A stretch of DNA of 64,000 nt from Atopsyche davidsoni (Eukaryota > Arthropoda > Insecta > Trichoptera > Hydrobiosidae): the NCBI GenBank assembly GCA_022113835.1, contig JAILWY010000006.1, positions 4,650,001 through 4,714,000 on the forward strand, in the 5' to 3' direction. This document shows positions 36,803 to 49,740 of this stretch, piece by piece. The notes beneath the pieces were generated by a model. It was not told where the DNA came from. It saw nothing but the letters and a program-made list of their open reading frames with translations, and made no database searches. Position numbers and translations under genes: made by a program. Position 1 is the stretch's first letter. Each line of letters starts with the position of its first letter.

Positions 36803-39800
36803 TGTGTCACGAACGACAATGTAGAGTAGATAGTCTAAATATGCTATTGTGAAAACGTCTAGCTGACCCACAAACTGGGAATTTACTATTATTTCTGAAT
36901 CTTTATTATCTTTTATATTATAAAACTATCATGAAAATATATAAAAGTTTTTTAAACATAACATATTTGGTTGTTTGAAAAGCAAAAACTGATATTTACT
37001 ATTCGTGACAATTAAAATGTGCGTAGTTTTGAAACTTTGATTTGTTTTTTTTTTTAGTTTTTTTTTTTCTGTTTGTCATCGAATCAAAAAAGTACCTGCC
37101 TGTTTTCAAGTTGTAAAAGGCTTGCGTGTATAAACGTGTGTCAAGCTTTTAAAATGGATTTATCAAGTTTTATTACTTTGTAGTTATTTCAGAAAGTTGT
37201 AGCGTGAAACTCTCGCTGATTATTTCAAAACAGCACTCTTTAATATTATTATAACATCAAAATCCTCGATAATTTATATTATTAATATTTGTTGATAATG
37301 CATTTATTATATGTCTAAAAGCAGTAAATCTTTGTTATATTATTCTTGTCATATACTGACATTTGCATTTATATGATTTCCGTGACTCGAGACATTTTTA
37401 CGATCACGTAATAAACCTTAGCATTTTCTGGGCAAGGGGATGTTTTTTTTTATGTTTCAAATGTTTGTTTAACCTGTTTGGTGAGATGATGTCGATATGA
37501 CGTGTGAGGGATCATGGGATATCGCTGCATCAAATAATTATAATAGAAGATAATGCGCTTACTTTTATAAATCGTGTTTTGCCGTTTTATGTTTTACTTT
37601 TACATATTTTTTGTTTACTTAGAAAAATGCTTCATTTTTTTTTGACGAAATAAATTCTTACTTGTATACGCTTACCCACATTCGAAAAACACAGTTGTAT
37701 ATATTTTTCTTGCAGATTTGTATATAAGAGGAGTAGATATATGTCTTCCTAATTTGCTCGTTTATATATAACCAGTACCGCTTGTAGTTATAACGTTTAT
37801 TAATCAACGGTAACAGCTCCAACACCCACAGCAAGGTTTTCTCCCGTGTTTGCACCTTTACTTGATAGACTTAAAAAATGTTTAAATAGAACGTGCCATA
37901 ACTAATTATTTTTTTATGATATATTTGTTAAATATCTTAATAATAAAATTGATCCATACTTTATATACTCACTGAATAACTCTGAGCTTTTAAGTCGTGA
38001 AACGCTAAATCATAACAACCCAAGTCACCTGGCGTATAAAAGCCTCCACCCACGTTGACACATTTCTTCCGACCCGGTTGTAGAATATTTCCATACATAA
38101 ACCTTTTGTACCGTCAGCCTATATCGACAAACCTACACCATACGGCAAATTTACCGTTACTGGAAAACGTAATCGAAACATAAATATTTTTTAATAATAA
38201 TTGAATTGGGCTTGCTTTAATCCGGAACAAATTTTACATCTTTAATGGTGTAAATATAAATACTTTTATACCTAAGTAGTTTCAATGCTGACTATAAAAA
38301 TAATAATTCATTGACTTTACAGTGTCGTTATCTTGATTTAAAAATATTTTATTATATTTAATAGCGCGTAGAAATGAAACGTTATTTTCTATAAACAGAT
38401 CAAACACGAAGTTTAACTTCATAATGATGTTCAACGTTTTTGGTATTATTTGAAACCGCGCTTCGGATTCCTCGGTTTCACTTATTTTTTTAATATATTT
38501 TAAAAGAGGAAGCTGTCAATTAACCCCCGTCAGAGCTTTAAATACATATGGCGTTTTGGATTTGTTGTGTTTTGAATATGTTCAACTGTAGCATTTATAA
38601 ATATTACGAAAGAAACTGAAACGGTGTGTGCTTCTTTCATGTTTGTATCATGTTAACACAATTTAAATACTCATTAAAATCAGGTAAATATTAATGCTAT
38701 ATGCAATGGAGGTGTTCAAATGAGTTGAAATATTTTTTTTCATTAAACTTGCTGATGTTGCGCATATACTTTTATTGTGGCTGGTTTATATTCGTTTAAC
38801 ATTATTATCCAAATGTAATCTCAAATGTAGTTGTGCTTTAATAATATCTGCAACACTTAAAATAACAATTCCAAGAATGGCATTATAATTTCTTATACGT
38901 TCACTTTTATTTAAATGTTATATCTGTAAATGTTAGTAATTTTATGTTCGCTAATAATAAAGCAACGATTTTCTGATGATATTTATCAAAATTATGTATT
39001 TTCGTTTAAGACTAATTGTGCACCTACATTTAAATCTAATCGTTTTCAATTTATAGACGTTATATAATTTTTTTTTAAATCTTTTTCAATTTAAGGATTT
39101 TCATTTATTGATTATATTTTTTTAATGATAGGTCACCTATACAGATGCCATAGATAAACGGTTATAAGAATTGACTTCCTAAAAGTATATGGCTTTGTGC
39201 GCTGGAGAAATCGGTAAGTTTTAGTCTTGATATACGCAATAAAAAATCATATACAGCAATTACATCTTCATGATTAAATTTTCTCCAGTATTAAAATGAA
39301 TAATTATTTTAAAAATACGGAGTATTTATAATTGTTACTGAGTGAGTTGGCATGTTTTTTGCAGCTATCGTCGTGATAGTAAATGAAGAATTATTTTCCA
39401 TGTCGACCTGTTAAGAATGCAATTTATGGAATATGAATCGCTGTAAGAATGGAAACACAATTCAGTAAATATCCCGCCCCCATTCACGCCAAACTAAACA
39501 TTATTTACCGAATGCTAGTGTTTATCTGCCCTTTCATCGCTCAGCTGCGCAGCAAACTTGCAGATTGCAAAATATTATTTAACACCGTATCACCTTATCG
39601 CTACAGGTAACTACCGATTTACAAAAAGCACCAAAACTACCAATCAACTCTATTAATAATATTTTTTAAGAGCGTTCCTGCCTTGAATGAACGAGGTATG
39701 CTTTATTCCTTTAAATTATTGACAATTTGATTAGAAAATTAAACAATGAGTGAAATATCAAATGAGACGTGCGATCAGAATCACTTTATTTTTTAAATTA

Positions 39801-41378
39801 AATTTTGCACAATGTCTAAGTAAAAACTAAAATTGTTATTTAGTCGGTTATCGAAACCGTTCGATTTTTCGTTTTCTATAGATTTAATTACTTATATTTG
39901 GATTGATTTCTTTAAAACATCACCATTCGTTAAAATATGAATACAGAGGGTTTTTTTTTAAGTCGCCAAAATCATACCATGCAAAATAATTGTTTCCTCG
40001 TACAAAGTTACACGCTTAAAAAAATGTGCCGCCGCTATTATAAACTCATAAACTAGAATCTCCGCGTGAATTGGCTGTTATTAAATCTAAACAATATCGC
40101 AATTGTAATAATTTGATATGTTTTAAATTTATAGTTCTATCTTTGACGGGAAAAAATATAATAAAGATATTACGATCGTATGATATGAACGTAATAAGTA
40201 AGTTGCCGATTTTTTTTGTCCGTTTTGATTATACCTCAGTCGGAGTTGCCCACTGTGCACTCGTGTTCGCTCGTTAAATCATGGTTGGAACGATTGTTGA
40301 TTGCTCGCCCTGCTTTATCGCACACCTCGTGAAGCAATATCCATATTAATTTACGTTCCCTCAGCATAACAGCTCCGCACCAAACATCACCCCTAATCTT
40401 GTAATACATAACAAAATATTTATCAGGTATTTTAGAAACAGAAGCATTGACAAAAAAATTAGTTGTTTTTTGTGGTTACAAACTCGGCGTATAAAAACTA
40501 TTCTAATAATCATGTAAATATTGAAAACATTTGCTCATCAAATAACTGCACTTGTTCCCGTGGTGTGTACAGTTATTAGTTATATTGAGGTGTACACATA
40601 TGTTTTGGCAATGTTATTTATGTATAATACTATATGAAAGGCGTAGTTATCTTTTAAATGTATTTTTTTATACTCGTGTAACGTAACTGTATTCTGTAAT
40701 GTTTTGTATAGTATTTTTTTTATTCAGTTTTTAATTAAATTCTTTTTTTTACAATATATGAAGCAAAGTCTACAAGCAGGTAACATGTCCTAGTTTATAG
40801 ATTTTGCAGTTATTCAAACGTAACGTAACCACTTCACGGTCAAGTGTTTAGGATACTTGCCTTGTCGAATTTTAATCCGGGTGATGTTTCTCGAACATAC
40901 TCAGAATTTTAACGCATTACAATTACTCTTCGAGATTAGATTTATATGACTTTCGGTCGCTCAATTCTATAGACTTTTCAAACTAAGTACAATCGCAATT
41001 GGCTGCGAATCCTTTAAATCAATCCTTCAGGTTACTTGTTTGTTTTCTCACAGCTTCCTCCCCTTGCAGAATAGTCAGATTGTGGACATGAAAATTTCGA
41101 TTAAATTGTATTGAATGTCTCCCGTTAAAAAAATCGTCTCCATACAAACTTGTATCAGCCAGTACTGCCTCGCTTCGGATAAGAAGACATTGGTAGTAAA
41201 ACTCACGGCAAAACGAGTTCTCAAGGCTGCAGAAATGACTGTATTTATAAAGCGATTATGCTAACATTTATGTAAGAAAAACCACTTAAATTTAGCCCAC
41301 AAGGCGTTTACCTGTTGAGGTATTATACGCAAAAAACAAGCATTAGAAACGAATATTCTTAATACCATACATAGTGAA

Positions 41379-41382
<4 letters not shown>
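36803..41382. other. AT-rich non-coding stretch
   Basis: No gene recognised. A GC-richer patch at 40220-40390 may be regulatory. The 39605|39606 CAG|GTAACT site has only a modest tract and a weak donor. Confidence 0.5.

Positions 41383-41457
<75 letters not shown>
41383..41457. repeat. (AT)n microsatellite
   Basis: A pure AT dinucleotide run of about 37 units. Confidence 0.97.
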
Positions 41458-41459
<2 letters not shown>

Positions 41460-44400
41460 CTTTGTCTGTTTTATCTCATTGTCTTAGCGAAGCAATTTAA
41501 AAATGATGTCAATAAGTTTTAAGACTATTCTGAATTTAATATGTCGATGCTAACGCATGATTGTAGATAATAATATATATTTAAAGTGTTTGCTGCAATA
41601 GAGTCACCTGTACGTTAACATAGTTTAACATTTATTATGGGATTAAGAACGACGAATGTATCTCAAAGTGATCAATAATTATACTAGCTAAGACCTTGAT
41701 GCTCTCGGCCTCCTGTGAAGTGAGGCCCTCGACAGCGCTGGCTCAAATTGTAAAAAAGATTGATGGTCGTGGACTTAGTACTATAAGCGTTCAGCGATCC
41801 TATAATCGTCCTCTAAACCAAAGCATATTAACTTGAGTTTGAAAAATACGAGTTTTTGTAGAATTTTAGAACTTACTAAATGACAGTTTCATAAAACATC
41901 AGTATTCAAAGGAAATATGGTTATATTTGTTATAATAAATACTTATAATCATAATATTATTAAAACGAAGAGAACGTTAATCATCCTTACTAAGTGGTTT
42001 TCAAATATATATTTTATAAGTACGTGTTTTTGATACTTAATTTCTTGCATTATTTTAGGTGTACAGAAATACACAAATCAAAGTGTTATAATAACAAAGT
42101 TTATTATTATTTTGTAACGTGTCTTTGTTCAATTTCTATAATAATTTATTAAATGAGGTAATTCTGTAAAAAAAATACGTTGTGACGCCATTTCGTTCGG
42201 TTAAATTCTTTGGCTCGGCAGAATGCTAACAACGGTACCTTTGTTAATCGAGAGAACGTTGTTGCCACCGATTTTTTAATCGAATGATTTCATATCGATC
42301 GATCGGCAGTCGGAGATCGTGCCACAAGTATCGTTACAAGATTACCTGCCCAGGGATGGACTGGTCATGCTCGTTAATTTAATCTGTAACTTTTGTGTGA
42401 AATAGCGATAATTACAGTGAAGCTGTTTTTGATATACCTTAAATAATTTTCACCGCGATCTAACGTTTGTTTTATAATTGCACGAATAGTCATCGGAAGC
42501 GTGAATTGTATTTCGTTACGAATTAATTTAAAAAAATACATAATTACCAAAACTACGTACATACAAAAAATAATACTAAACGAGGGACTTGAAACTAGGT
42601 TTTATTCAAATATGCTACAGAATGTTTTATTCAATTCAATTCTCTTGTCGAACTTAAAAATATGTGCAAGTCATTAATTTATAGAAATAATAGATAGGTT
42701 AATATAATCTCTAAATTTTAGGGTGGCTAGACCATAACATCTAAGAGATGTGGGTTTATGTCTATGTGTTGACTGTCGTTGTGTTTCTTGTCTATTATAG
42801 TCTTGACGACAGCATTTCATGATTTAATAAATCATACCAAAGCTAAACTGATTAATTAATAATACATTGGTCGTGGTTGAATTTTATAAAAAAAATAAAA
42901 ACTTTATACTTTGGATTTTTGACTTTGGCAGATCAACCACAGAGCTAAATTTTACGTTTTTTTACGACTCCTATAGATTTACTACCGTCAAGAAGTTGTT
43001 TGATCATTTGCAAATTTGTGGAGAGTTTAAATCTGAACATATCCGCTTAAACGAAATACCATGACTTTTATCATTCTTCAACATCGTCAAGTCTGCTGTT
43101 TACCATGAACGGTAGATTTGTCAATGTAAAATAATATAGCCGCTTAACTTCGAGTATGGCGTGTGTGCCTCTTCAATAATATCTCCGACCACCAAGCACC
43201 ACAACTGTTTACTAGACTATAAGAAAGCCTAAAAGACTAGCACTTTTTTTTTACATTCAATTCTTATTAGATATTTTCAAAGCTTCTAGCAAACAATCCT
43301 GTAACTTGAAAAATATTACGGATATAACACAAAACAAATCACTGCTGCCGTGTACTTCTATTTATTGAGATAACGCAATACCTTTTTAACCGAATCACTT
43401 TATTTTATTATAATACCACTTTTTTCAACAACAATAAAACATTATTACATTTCTTAGTAAAAACATTAACCAAACACTAAGTAGGTGCTACATCTGGTGT
43501 AATTCTTATTCCATTATCTACATCTTGTTTTTTACTTCACAGTTGAGGAGTGGCTATAAAAACAGTCTTTGTACAGTTTTACAAATTTCTTCGAAGTAAA
43601 ACCTAATTAGGTCCAGTATCTACCTGCATATACAACAAGCACCTTCTGTTTATCTGTTAAATCAACAGGTAATTTTCTTGTACACACCCACTTCGGGCGA
43701 ACAATCTTCAAAAAAATCTGTAACGAAATATGTTGTTTTTTTTATGCGTGACTTCATACAAAAAATATTGATTTCTTCAACTCAAAGTCATAAATAGTTT
43801 TGACCGAAGTATAATATTTTTAGTTTGAAATCATCATCATCTTCACCTATCAAAATTCATAAGAAGCAAACGTTGTATTCGATTATATTATATTTATTCA
43901 TTTGCACATATATAAGATATTAATTAATTATTTTTTTAAATAAAATATGACTTAAAATAATAAATTTCTTGAAAGTCAATTCTAATATGTGTTTGAATTT
44001 ATTTAATTTTAAAAAATGTAGATAAATACGTTCAATGGTCGATATCTTGAAATAATCCTAAATAAAACTAAAAACTTGAAGATAATTTTTTCATAAATAA
44101 TACGCGTTGACACGTTTTGCGGATTTCAATCAGAAGAATCGTATGAAATGTTTAATATGCAGCGCGTGACACAGTATACCTGCTTTCATTCTGCCGGCTC
44201 GACGATGTAACATGTCTTTTTAATTGTCATTCGTTTCCTCTCGTCACTTTTCTCGCTCTTCTAATTAACGCTGTTATTACTACAATTTTCTGAATTCCTT
44301 GCTCCATTCTCTCTTCCTTATTACTGCAGCCCTGTGTTACGCTGAACCTACTTGAGCCGTGCCAATTTTAGGTCATTTTCAGTGATGCTTCATAAATCTA

Positions 44401-45089
44401 GGGTACCTTTTAAATCTTCTTATTCATGAGATTCTGCCAGCCTGATTCCATATTACATCTTAAATCATCATTAATAAAGTACTTTAGTTTTTATGAACAT
44501 TTATAGTTGTATTGAAATTTAATGAAACACCTCTGTTATTTAGGAATACACACACACTTTAAAAATGCAAGCATAAATATTTACAGTAGAATTATGTTAT
44601 CGCGATATTTTTTCCGATACCTTTACTCATAAACGTTTGTTAGATTGCATCCGAAGGAAACGTATTCGGAGTTTTTTTTTGTCCGGTTATACATCCTCAA
44701 GCTCCGGCTTTTCACCATTGAACCTACAAATAACATATGCTGTGTTTTGCCAGGAAGATCTCTGAAACGATTACTTTTTTCAGTGACGTTAAAGTTACAT
44801 AAAGGAAAACGATGTTCTTCGTCGTTTCCCTTACAATGATGGATTCGGCAACAAAAATATTTCATCGTATGATTCAAATATTTTTATTTCATCCAGCTAC
44901 TTTTAAAAAGACACCTTTCGCCATGTTCTTATTCAATATTTATGTATCAAATAAAACTAAAATGATCCAGCCCAAGACAGTTTGTCTCTTTAGAGAATTG
45001 AAGATCTTTGTTTATTTTTAAACGGTGATGCAAATACGTGATATTGCACCAATTTAAATAATAATTTGTTAACATTTATAGATAGTTGT
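41458..45089. other. AT-rich non-coding stretch
   Basis: No gene recognised. A small GC patch at 41700-41750 has facing GGCCTC/GAGGCC, and a GATC-rich CpG patch lies near 42290-42330. Overlapping frames near 44623-45021 on both strands carry no domain. Confidence 0.5.
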
Positions 45090-45300
45090 GTGAATTCAGC
45101 CCCGCCGTGTCCGCTGGCAGCTGACCCGAGCCGGCCGCCGGGTTCTCCGTACTGAGTGTCGGCCGCTCGCCGGTCGCTGGCCGCGTTTGATAGGCCCGCG
45201 GTGCAGGCCCGTTTGATTCATTTATAAGGTTTTAATCCGATCTCAGTGTCAGTGGAAGACCGCGAGGAACTACTGCCGTTATGTTGTGTATAGCGTGCCC
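45090..45300 (+). promoter_or_regulatory. Candidate TATA/initiator promoter in a CpG island
   Basis: A dense CpG island (45100-45210) leads into TATAAG at 45223-45228 and then two overlapping initiator-like TCAGTG motifs. The second, with A at 45251, is 28 bp after the first T of TATAAG, a near-canonical spacing. An ATG at 45281 opens only a 26-codon frame. This could start an intronic non-coding RNA or an alternative first exon of the host gene. Chance association of the motifs with a CpG-rich enhancer is the alternative. Confidence 0.4.
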
Positions 45301-45704
45301 TCCGACTCACAGACGTTTGTATTATTATTTACTAATTCCATTCTTTGTCACACTTAACTAAAAAATATTATCTATTACGTATACATGTGCTATGTAGTAA
45401 ACGTTATCAACTGCGCGTCCTTGCATGTTGAGGAATTAAATTCTAGTTCAATTTTAATTTTTATGCAAGTTAATTTAAAACCATGTTCGTAATTATAACA
45501 TGTAGTACAATGACTCCACGCGCAGCAGACTCGAACTTCTGCCTCCTGGATGGAAATCTGACGTTGTAAATGATCTATACAATAGGTTCAGTGACGTCAT
45601 CTGATAAAAATGATTGATGACTAACTACCCTTATATTATCCTGGTTTAAATAGGCAGTTACCAACACTATTCTTACCGCTGTCATCTTTACCTCCATAGT
45701 CACC
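45301..45704. other. AT-rich spacer with one full CRE palindrome
   Basis: TGACGTCA occurs at 45592-45599. Nothing else recognised. Confidence 0.45.
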
Positions 45705-45712
45705 ATCTAAGC
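45705..45712. repeat. hAT target-site duplication, left copy
   Basis: ATCTAAGC immediately before the CAGAGGTGTC terminus; repeated exactly at 45907-45914. Confidence 0.9.
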
Positions 45713-45906
45713 CAGAGGTGTCAAACTCAATTTTGCAGAGGGCCATATATTAAATTTAGAATGTGTAGGCGGGCCAGATTCAAATAAAATAAGTAAAAGC
45801 TCTAAAAAACATGATTTTTCTTTCTGTGACACATTGGGATCGCGGGCCGTATTGATACGGCTCGAGGGCCGGATGCGGCCCGCGGGCCGTATCTTTGACA
45901 TGACTG
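45713..45906. mobile_element. Non-autonomous hAT element (MITE), 194 bp
   Basis: The left end CAGAGGTGTCAAACTC and the reverse complement of the right end CAGTCATGTCAAAGAT form imperfect terminal inverted repeats of the hAT type (CAG near the tip, TGTCAAA inside). Identical 8-bp duplications (ATCTAAGC) flank the element, the length hAT transposases make. The interior is rich in GGGCC/GGCCC words, including the perfect palindrome CGGCCCGCGGGCCG near the right end. It has no transposase frame, so it would have been moved in trans. The two open frames overlapping it are incidental. Confidence 0.88.
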
Positions 45907-45914
45907 ATCTAAGC
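45907..45914. repeat. hAT target-site duplication, right copy
   Basis: ATCTAAGC identical to 45705-45712. Confidence 0.9.
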
Positions 45915-47849
45915 CATGCTTTTGAGACTTATAATTCAACAATTTGTGACATTGATTAATTTTTGTCAATAATTCCAAGAAAAAATTTATTGTTTCATAT
46001 TTTGTTATATAAACATTAATTTCAACTTTATCGTGCATACATATTATTGCTTATATTGTTTTTTATAAATTTTGAGGTACTCTGTATAGTTGTACAATCG
46101 ATGTTATAGATCTGAAGTTGCTTTAAAAGACCAGTAAAAGGAGGTACATACCTACCCACTTACACTTAATGAAATACAGTATAAATACGTACCATATTCA
46201 GCTCATCCTTTGTACGTATCAAATAACATTGTATCTTAAAATATGCCTGTATCAAATTATTTTTGTTGAATTGATAATATTAATATCGAAATAATAGCGC
46301 TATTTTTTTTGTAAATAATAAAATAGGCGTTTTCAAATGCTGAAATTTTTAACGTTCACTTAATGAACGAATGGAGGCTTTATCGGAATGGCGACTCGAA
46401 GCTCCCAACTCTAACCAGATAAAAATATAAACGTTCGTAAGAAATTATCTCTTCAGGAACAATATTTTTCGATTAAGGGTCTACTGTGCAAAACGTAATT
46501 GCAACTCGTTTATTCGCTGCGTAAATCAAGTTGTGTGTTACTCGGCTGCTCCTATAATATCCACCGAGTTATCGTGACCGTCCCAGCTCATCGCACTACG
46601 TGACCGAGGTGTGTCGGTCGTGGCCTCAGTAATCTGCACCATTAACTACAAAGAAATTCTTTACAGACTTATATCATCGCATAAAAAAACATTAACACCG
46701 CCATCTACTTATTAGACTTCCTTCGCTCAATAAACAGGAAGAAAACTTGTGGGCAAAAAAAAACACGCGGAGATTGTATTATCAAATATGAAATATCTTT
46801 TTTGCGCTGTTCGTGAATTATATTCACTCTCGGTTACGCCGAAATGCCTATTAGATAATACGCCTTGGGGAGAATCGAAGCAAAGGTCTTGTGCATGTTT
46901 ATTTAAAATCTGTTAATATAATTTTCATCACAGATCATTGAAAATCAAATCGGATTTGAAATCGTCTTTTCAAACGAAAGTCATCGAAGTTTTGCCATCC
47001 TAACTACACATTTCTTGGTTTCACTTGATTTACATAATTTATTTTTCTTCAAAGTTGTGTATATATTTTCTAAAGCTCTTTAGTTGTTCACGAGTCATTG
47101 CGTTTTATGAGCTGCTATAGCAATAACAGTTCAGGCTCATAAAATAACAGATTTTTAAGAGACAAAAAGGCGAAGTATTGAATACGTAAAAACCCAACTG
47201 CATTGAAGTTTTTATATGTTGTAATTTGGGAATTACCCATAAAGTTGATTTAAGTGCTTACTGCACTTTAAGGTTTCTTGTCACCATTTTTGCTATTTTC
47301 ACCGCGAACGTGTTCTGGTTCATCGCTACAAGGTACCAGCTTTTCTTAAATCTCTGCAAAATAATGATAACTTCGGTGTTCTTAATTTTGAAACTAACCA
47401 TTTTCCTGTCTTTTCATGTAGTGGACATTTTTCAATACCTAGTTTTATTTTACTTGTTTTAATGAAAAACTTGAAATCTTTGTACATTCTAGTGTATTTT
47501 TTAATCGAGTAATTGTTAAATCAAGCAACATTCATTTGGCATAAGCACAATGCACTTACTGTCTTTTTTCAATAAATCACTTATAACAGAGAAGATTTGT
47601 GGCTTTTAATATTAGCAATCAATCAAAGTGAGGACTAGAATGCCTTAAAATACCATTCTTGGATTCACGCGGTTGCTGCAAATTGAAAATTACACGCATT
47701 TAAGGACTAAACAGTATAATTATCAATTACTTCACACACAATAGCATCTCAAGGGCTGCCCAGAAGAAGATAAACGAGCTGTCTTCTCACCAGCAGGCAG
47801 CGCTGCTTAACCTTCCTAATTTATATAATTTTCAATTTCCCCGCCTCAT
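45915..47849. other. AT-rich non-coding stretch
   Basis: No gene recognised. A CpG-richer patch at 46540-46640 (with repeated CGTGACCG) may be regulatory. Confidence 0.45.
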
Positions 47850-47960
47850 TACAGCCTTCAGTTTTATCGCATAATTCTCGTCCCCGGCACTGCCGCCGCG
47901 TCCATGTTTCGTCACGTACGAGCCGGCAGCGGAATCAGTTTCCGATCTATTTTCTTAGGC
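47850..47960. promoter_or_regulatory. GC-rich patch, candidate regulatory element
   Basis: A short CpG-rich block (CCGCCGCG, GTCACGTACGAGCCGG) in AT-rich DNA, with TTTTATCGCATAATT (caudal/Abd-B-like TTTAT) at its edge. No coding frame. Confidence 0.25.
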
Positions 47961-48744
47961 TTGAAAAAATATAATCACCACCTCCATCGGCCATAATCAT
48001 ATTGTAACGTCGTGAGATTTTACTTAGTTATTTCCACTGCAATTTGGTTGTGGTTAAGCCGGTTACAGTTAAAATTCCCAGACGTTACCTGTGCCGATAC
48101 ACGAGAGCAACGATCCTTTCTTGATTTACGCAATATGCAAAACTAGATATATTCAAAAATATTTCTACCTTTTCGAGGGACTCCATCATTGAAATTGCTG
48201 CATCTCTCGGTGAATACTTAGGGACAACTAGAAGTTTCAGTTTTGATAATAATAATTTTAATATGTAACTCAATTGGAAACAGTATATCTCTCTTGACCT
48301 AAATATATAATATATTATAATTTGAGGATAACAAACTCTTATATGTGTATCACGTACATGTTTAGGATTTAATTTCGCCGTTAGAGTCATGATTTATCTT
48401 GAATATTCAGTTATCTTTAATTGAGGACGAATTTATTCTTAGGAAGTTAAAGCATAAGTTTTGCGCACAGTACAGTGGTTCATATATGACTTCAAGTTAT
48501 TTTTATCTCTTGCACATAAAAATTTTAGAGTATTGGTTCCTGAAGGTTACTCATTAAATCAACGTGTATTGTAAATTTTATCGATATTTCTTTCATTCAT
48601 ATATCTTCTATCCCAAATATATAATTTGTAACGTTGAAAAAATTTTCATCAAATTTATTATTTTCAATACGATACTGCCATACACACAACAGATATTTTG
48701 AGTTATTTGTCAAATTCCATTGAAATACCTTGCATATTTCATAT
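47961..48744. other. AT-rich non-coding stretch
   Basis: Nothing recognised; the 101-codon minus-strand frame at 48085-48390 has no domain. Confidence 0.45.
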
Positions 48745-48960
48745 TGCCCAATGTTGTGACGCCACCTTCCAGCGTCCGGGCGTCTCCTAATGCGACAGGC
48801 CGCGTCGCCCGCGCGCCAGACAGACGGGCGATTGAGGTGTCAGTCAGTCGCCAGTCACCTCTGGTGCCGCTGCTGATGCAACTCTCGATATGGCACCGCC
48901 ATGCTTGGACACCGGAGTGCTGGACCACTTCACCCAGGGCTATACTTAGCGAGCTTTCTT
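48745..48960. promoter_or_regulatory. CpG-rich island with short inverted repeats
   Basis: A GC-rich block with GAGGTG (48834-48839) facing CACCTC (48856-48861) around repeated CAGTC words, then GGTGCC (48863-48868) facing GGCACC (48892-48897). CCGCCATGC gives a PHO-like GCCAT. Frames are open on both strands (72 and 80 codons) but that is expected of stop-poor GC-rich DNA. Confidence 0.3.
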
Positions 48961-49440
48961 AACACTCAATACAGCAAAAAAATAATAAAGCGCTATCGAT
49001 CTTGTATTTAAAAGAAGGAAGTCAATTAATCAATAAAAATATTCCGATTGCAATCAGATCTGTTAATTTTCAATCAGTTACCAGCGTTATATCGTCGGTA
49101 GATATTTGTTTACTTCCTCCTTTATGATGTCAGAAGTCAATTAATATGTGTATTTATTAGACGAATTATTTTAATTGGTTGGCATTTAACTGTTTTTTAT
49201 TCAATTATATATGTGTACAAGCACATCTTGAAATAAATAAAGAGGGCCTTGAACAAGCGTTCAAGTAATTTCATAATGCAAGTTAAATGGACGCGATTTT
49301 TTACATTGCTGTTAGAATTGACTGGTCAAAAGAGACTAAAGAATAAAACAAATCTTTTATGTGTAGATACCTGTTTCAGATAAAGCATTTTTTTTCAATT
49401 GTGTTAATTTCTCTGTAAAATGATGGACTGCAAATAGCCT
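48961..49440. other. AT-rich non-coding stretch
   Basis: Nothing recognised. Confidence 0.45.
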
Positions 49441-49740
49441 TGCCAAAAGGTCCGGATCTGAACACCCCCGGCCCATGTAGGGGCCCCGCGGCCTCCGAGA
49501 GTGCCGGCGCAGTCTAGCGGCATCCTCGCCGGCGGAGGGGCTCGGTCCGCAGGTAAATCCGCGTACGCCTGGCCTATGTGGGATGACGCAGCCCAGTTAC
49601 CGGCGCAGAGCTGCCGTTAGGGCGGCGGCCGACCAATAAGGCGGGATTCCTGAGGGGAATCTTAGACGCGGACGGGACGTGCTGCTATCTGGAACGCCGC
49701 GTCTCACGTCGTCCGCGGACCTAGATTCCCAGCTTGTTAG
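49441..49740. other. Sharp 300-bp GC-rich island with a long imperfect stem-loop
   Basis: GC content jumps far above the surroundings with abrupt edges. Near its right end an arm at 49655-49673 pairs imperfectly with 49711-49730 (GGGAATCT with AGATTCCC, GCGGAC with GTCCGC), and GGACGTG/CACGTC pair inside. Sharp edges and composition suggest inserted DNA, such as a 5' fragment of a GC-rich non-LTR retrotransposon, or a structured RNA gene. No coding motif recognised. A regulatory CpG island is the third option. Confidence 0.4.

Noticed and set aside
42030..42066. Good pyrimidine tract ending in TTTTAG at about 42058
   Set aside because: It is followed by GTGTAC, a poor donor, and by no supported exon.
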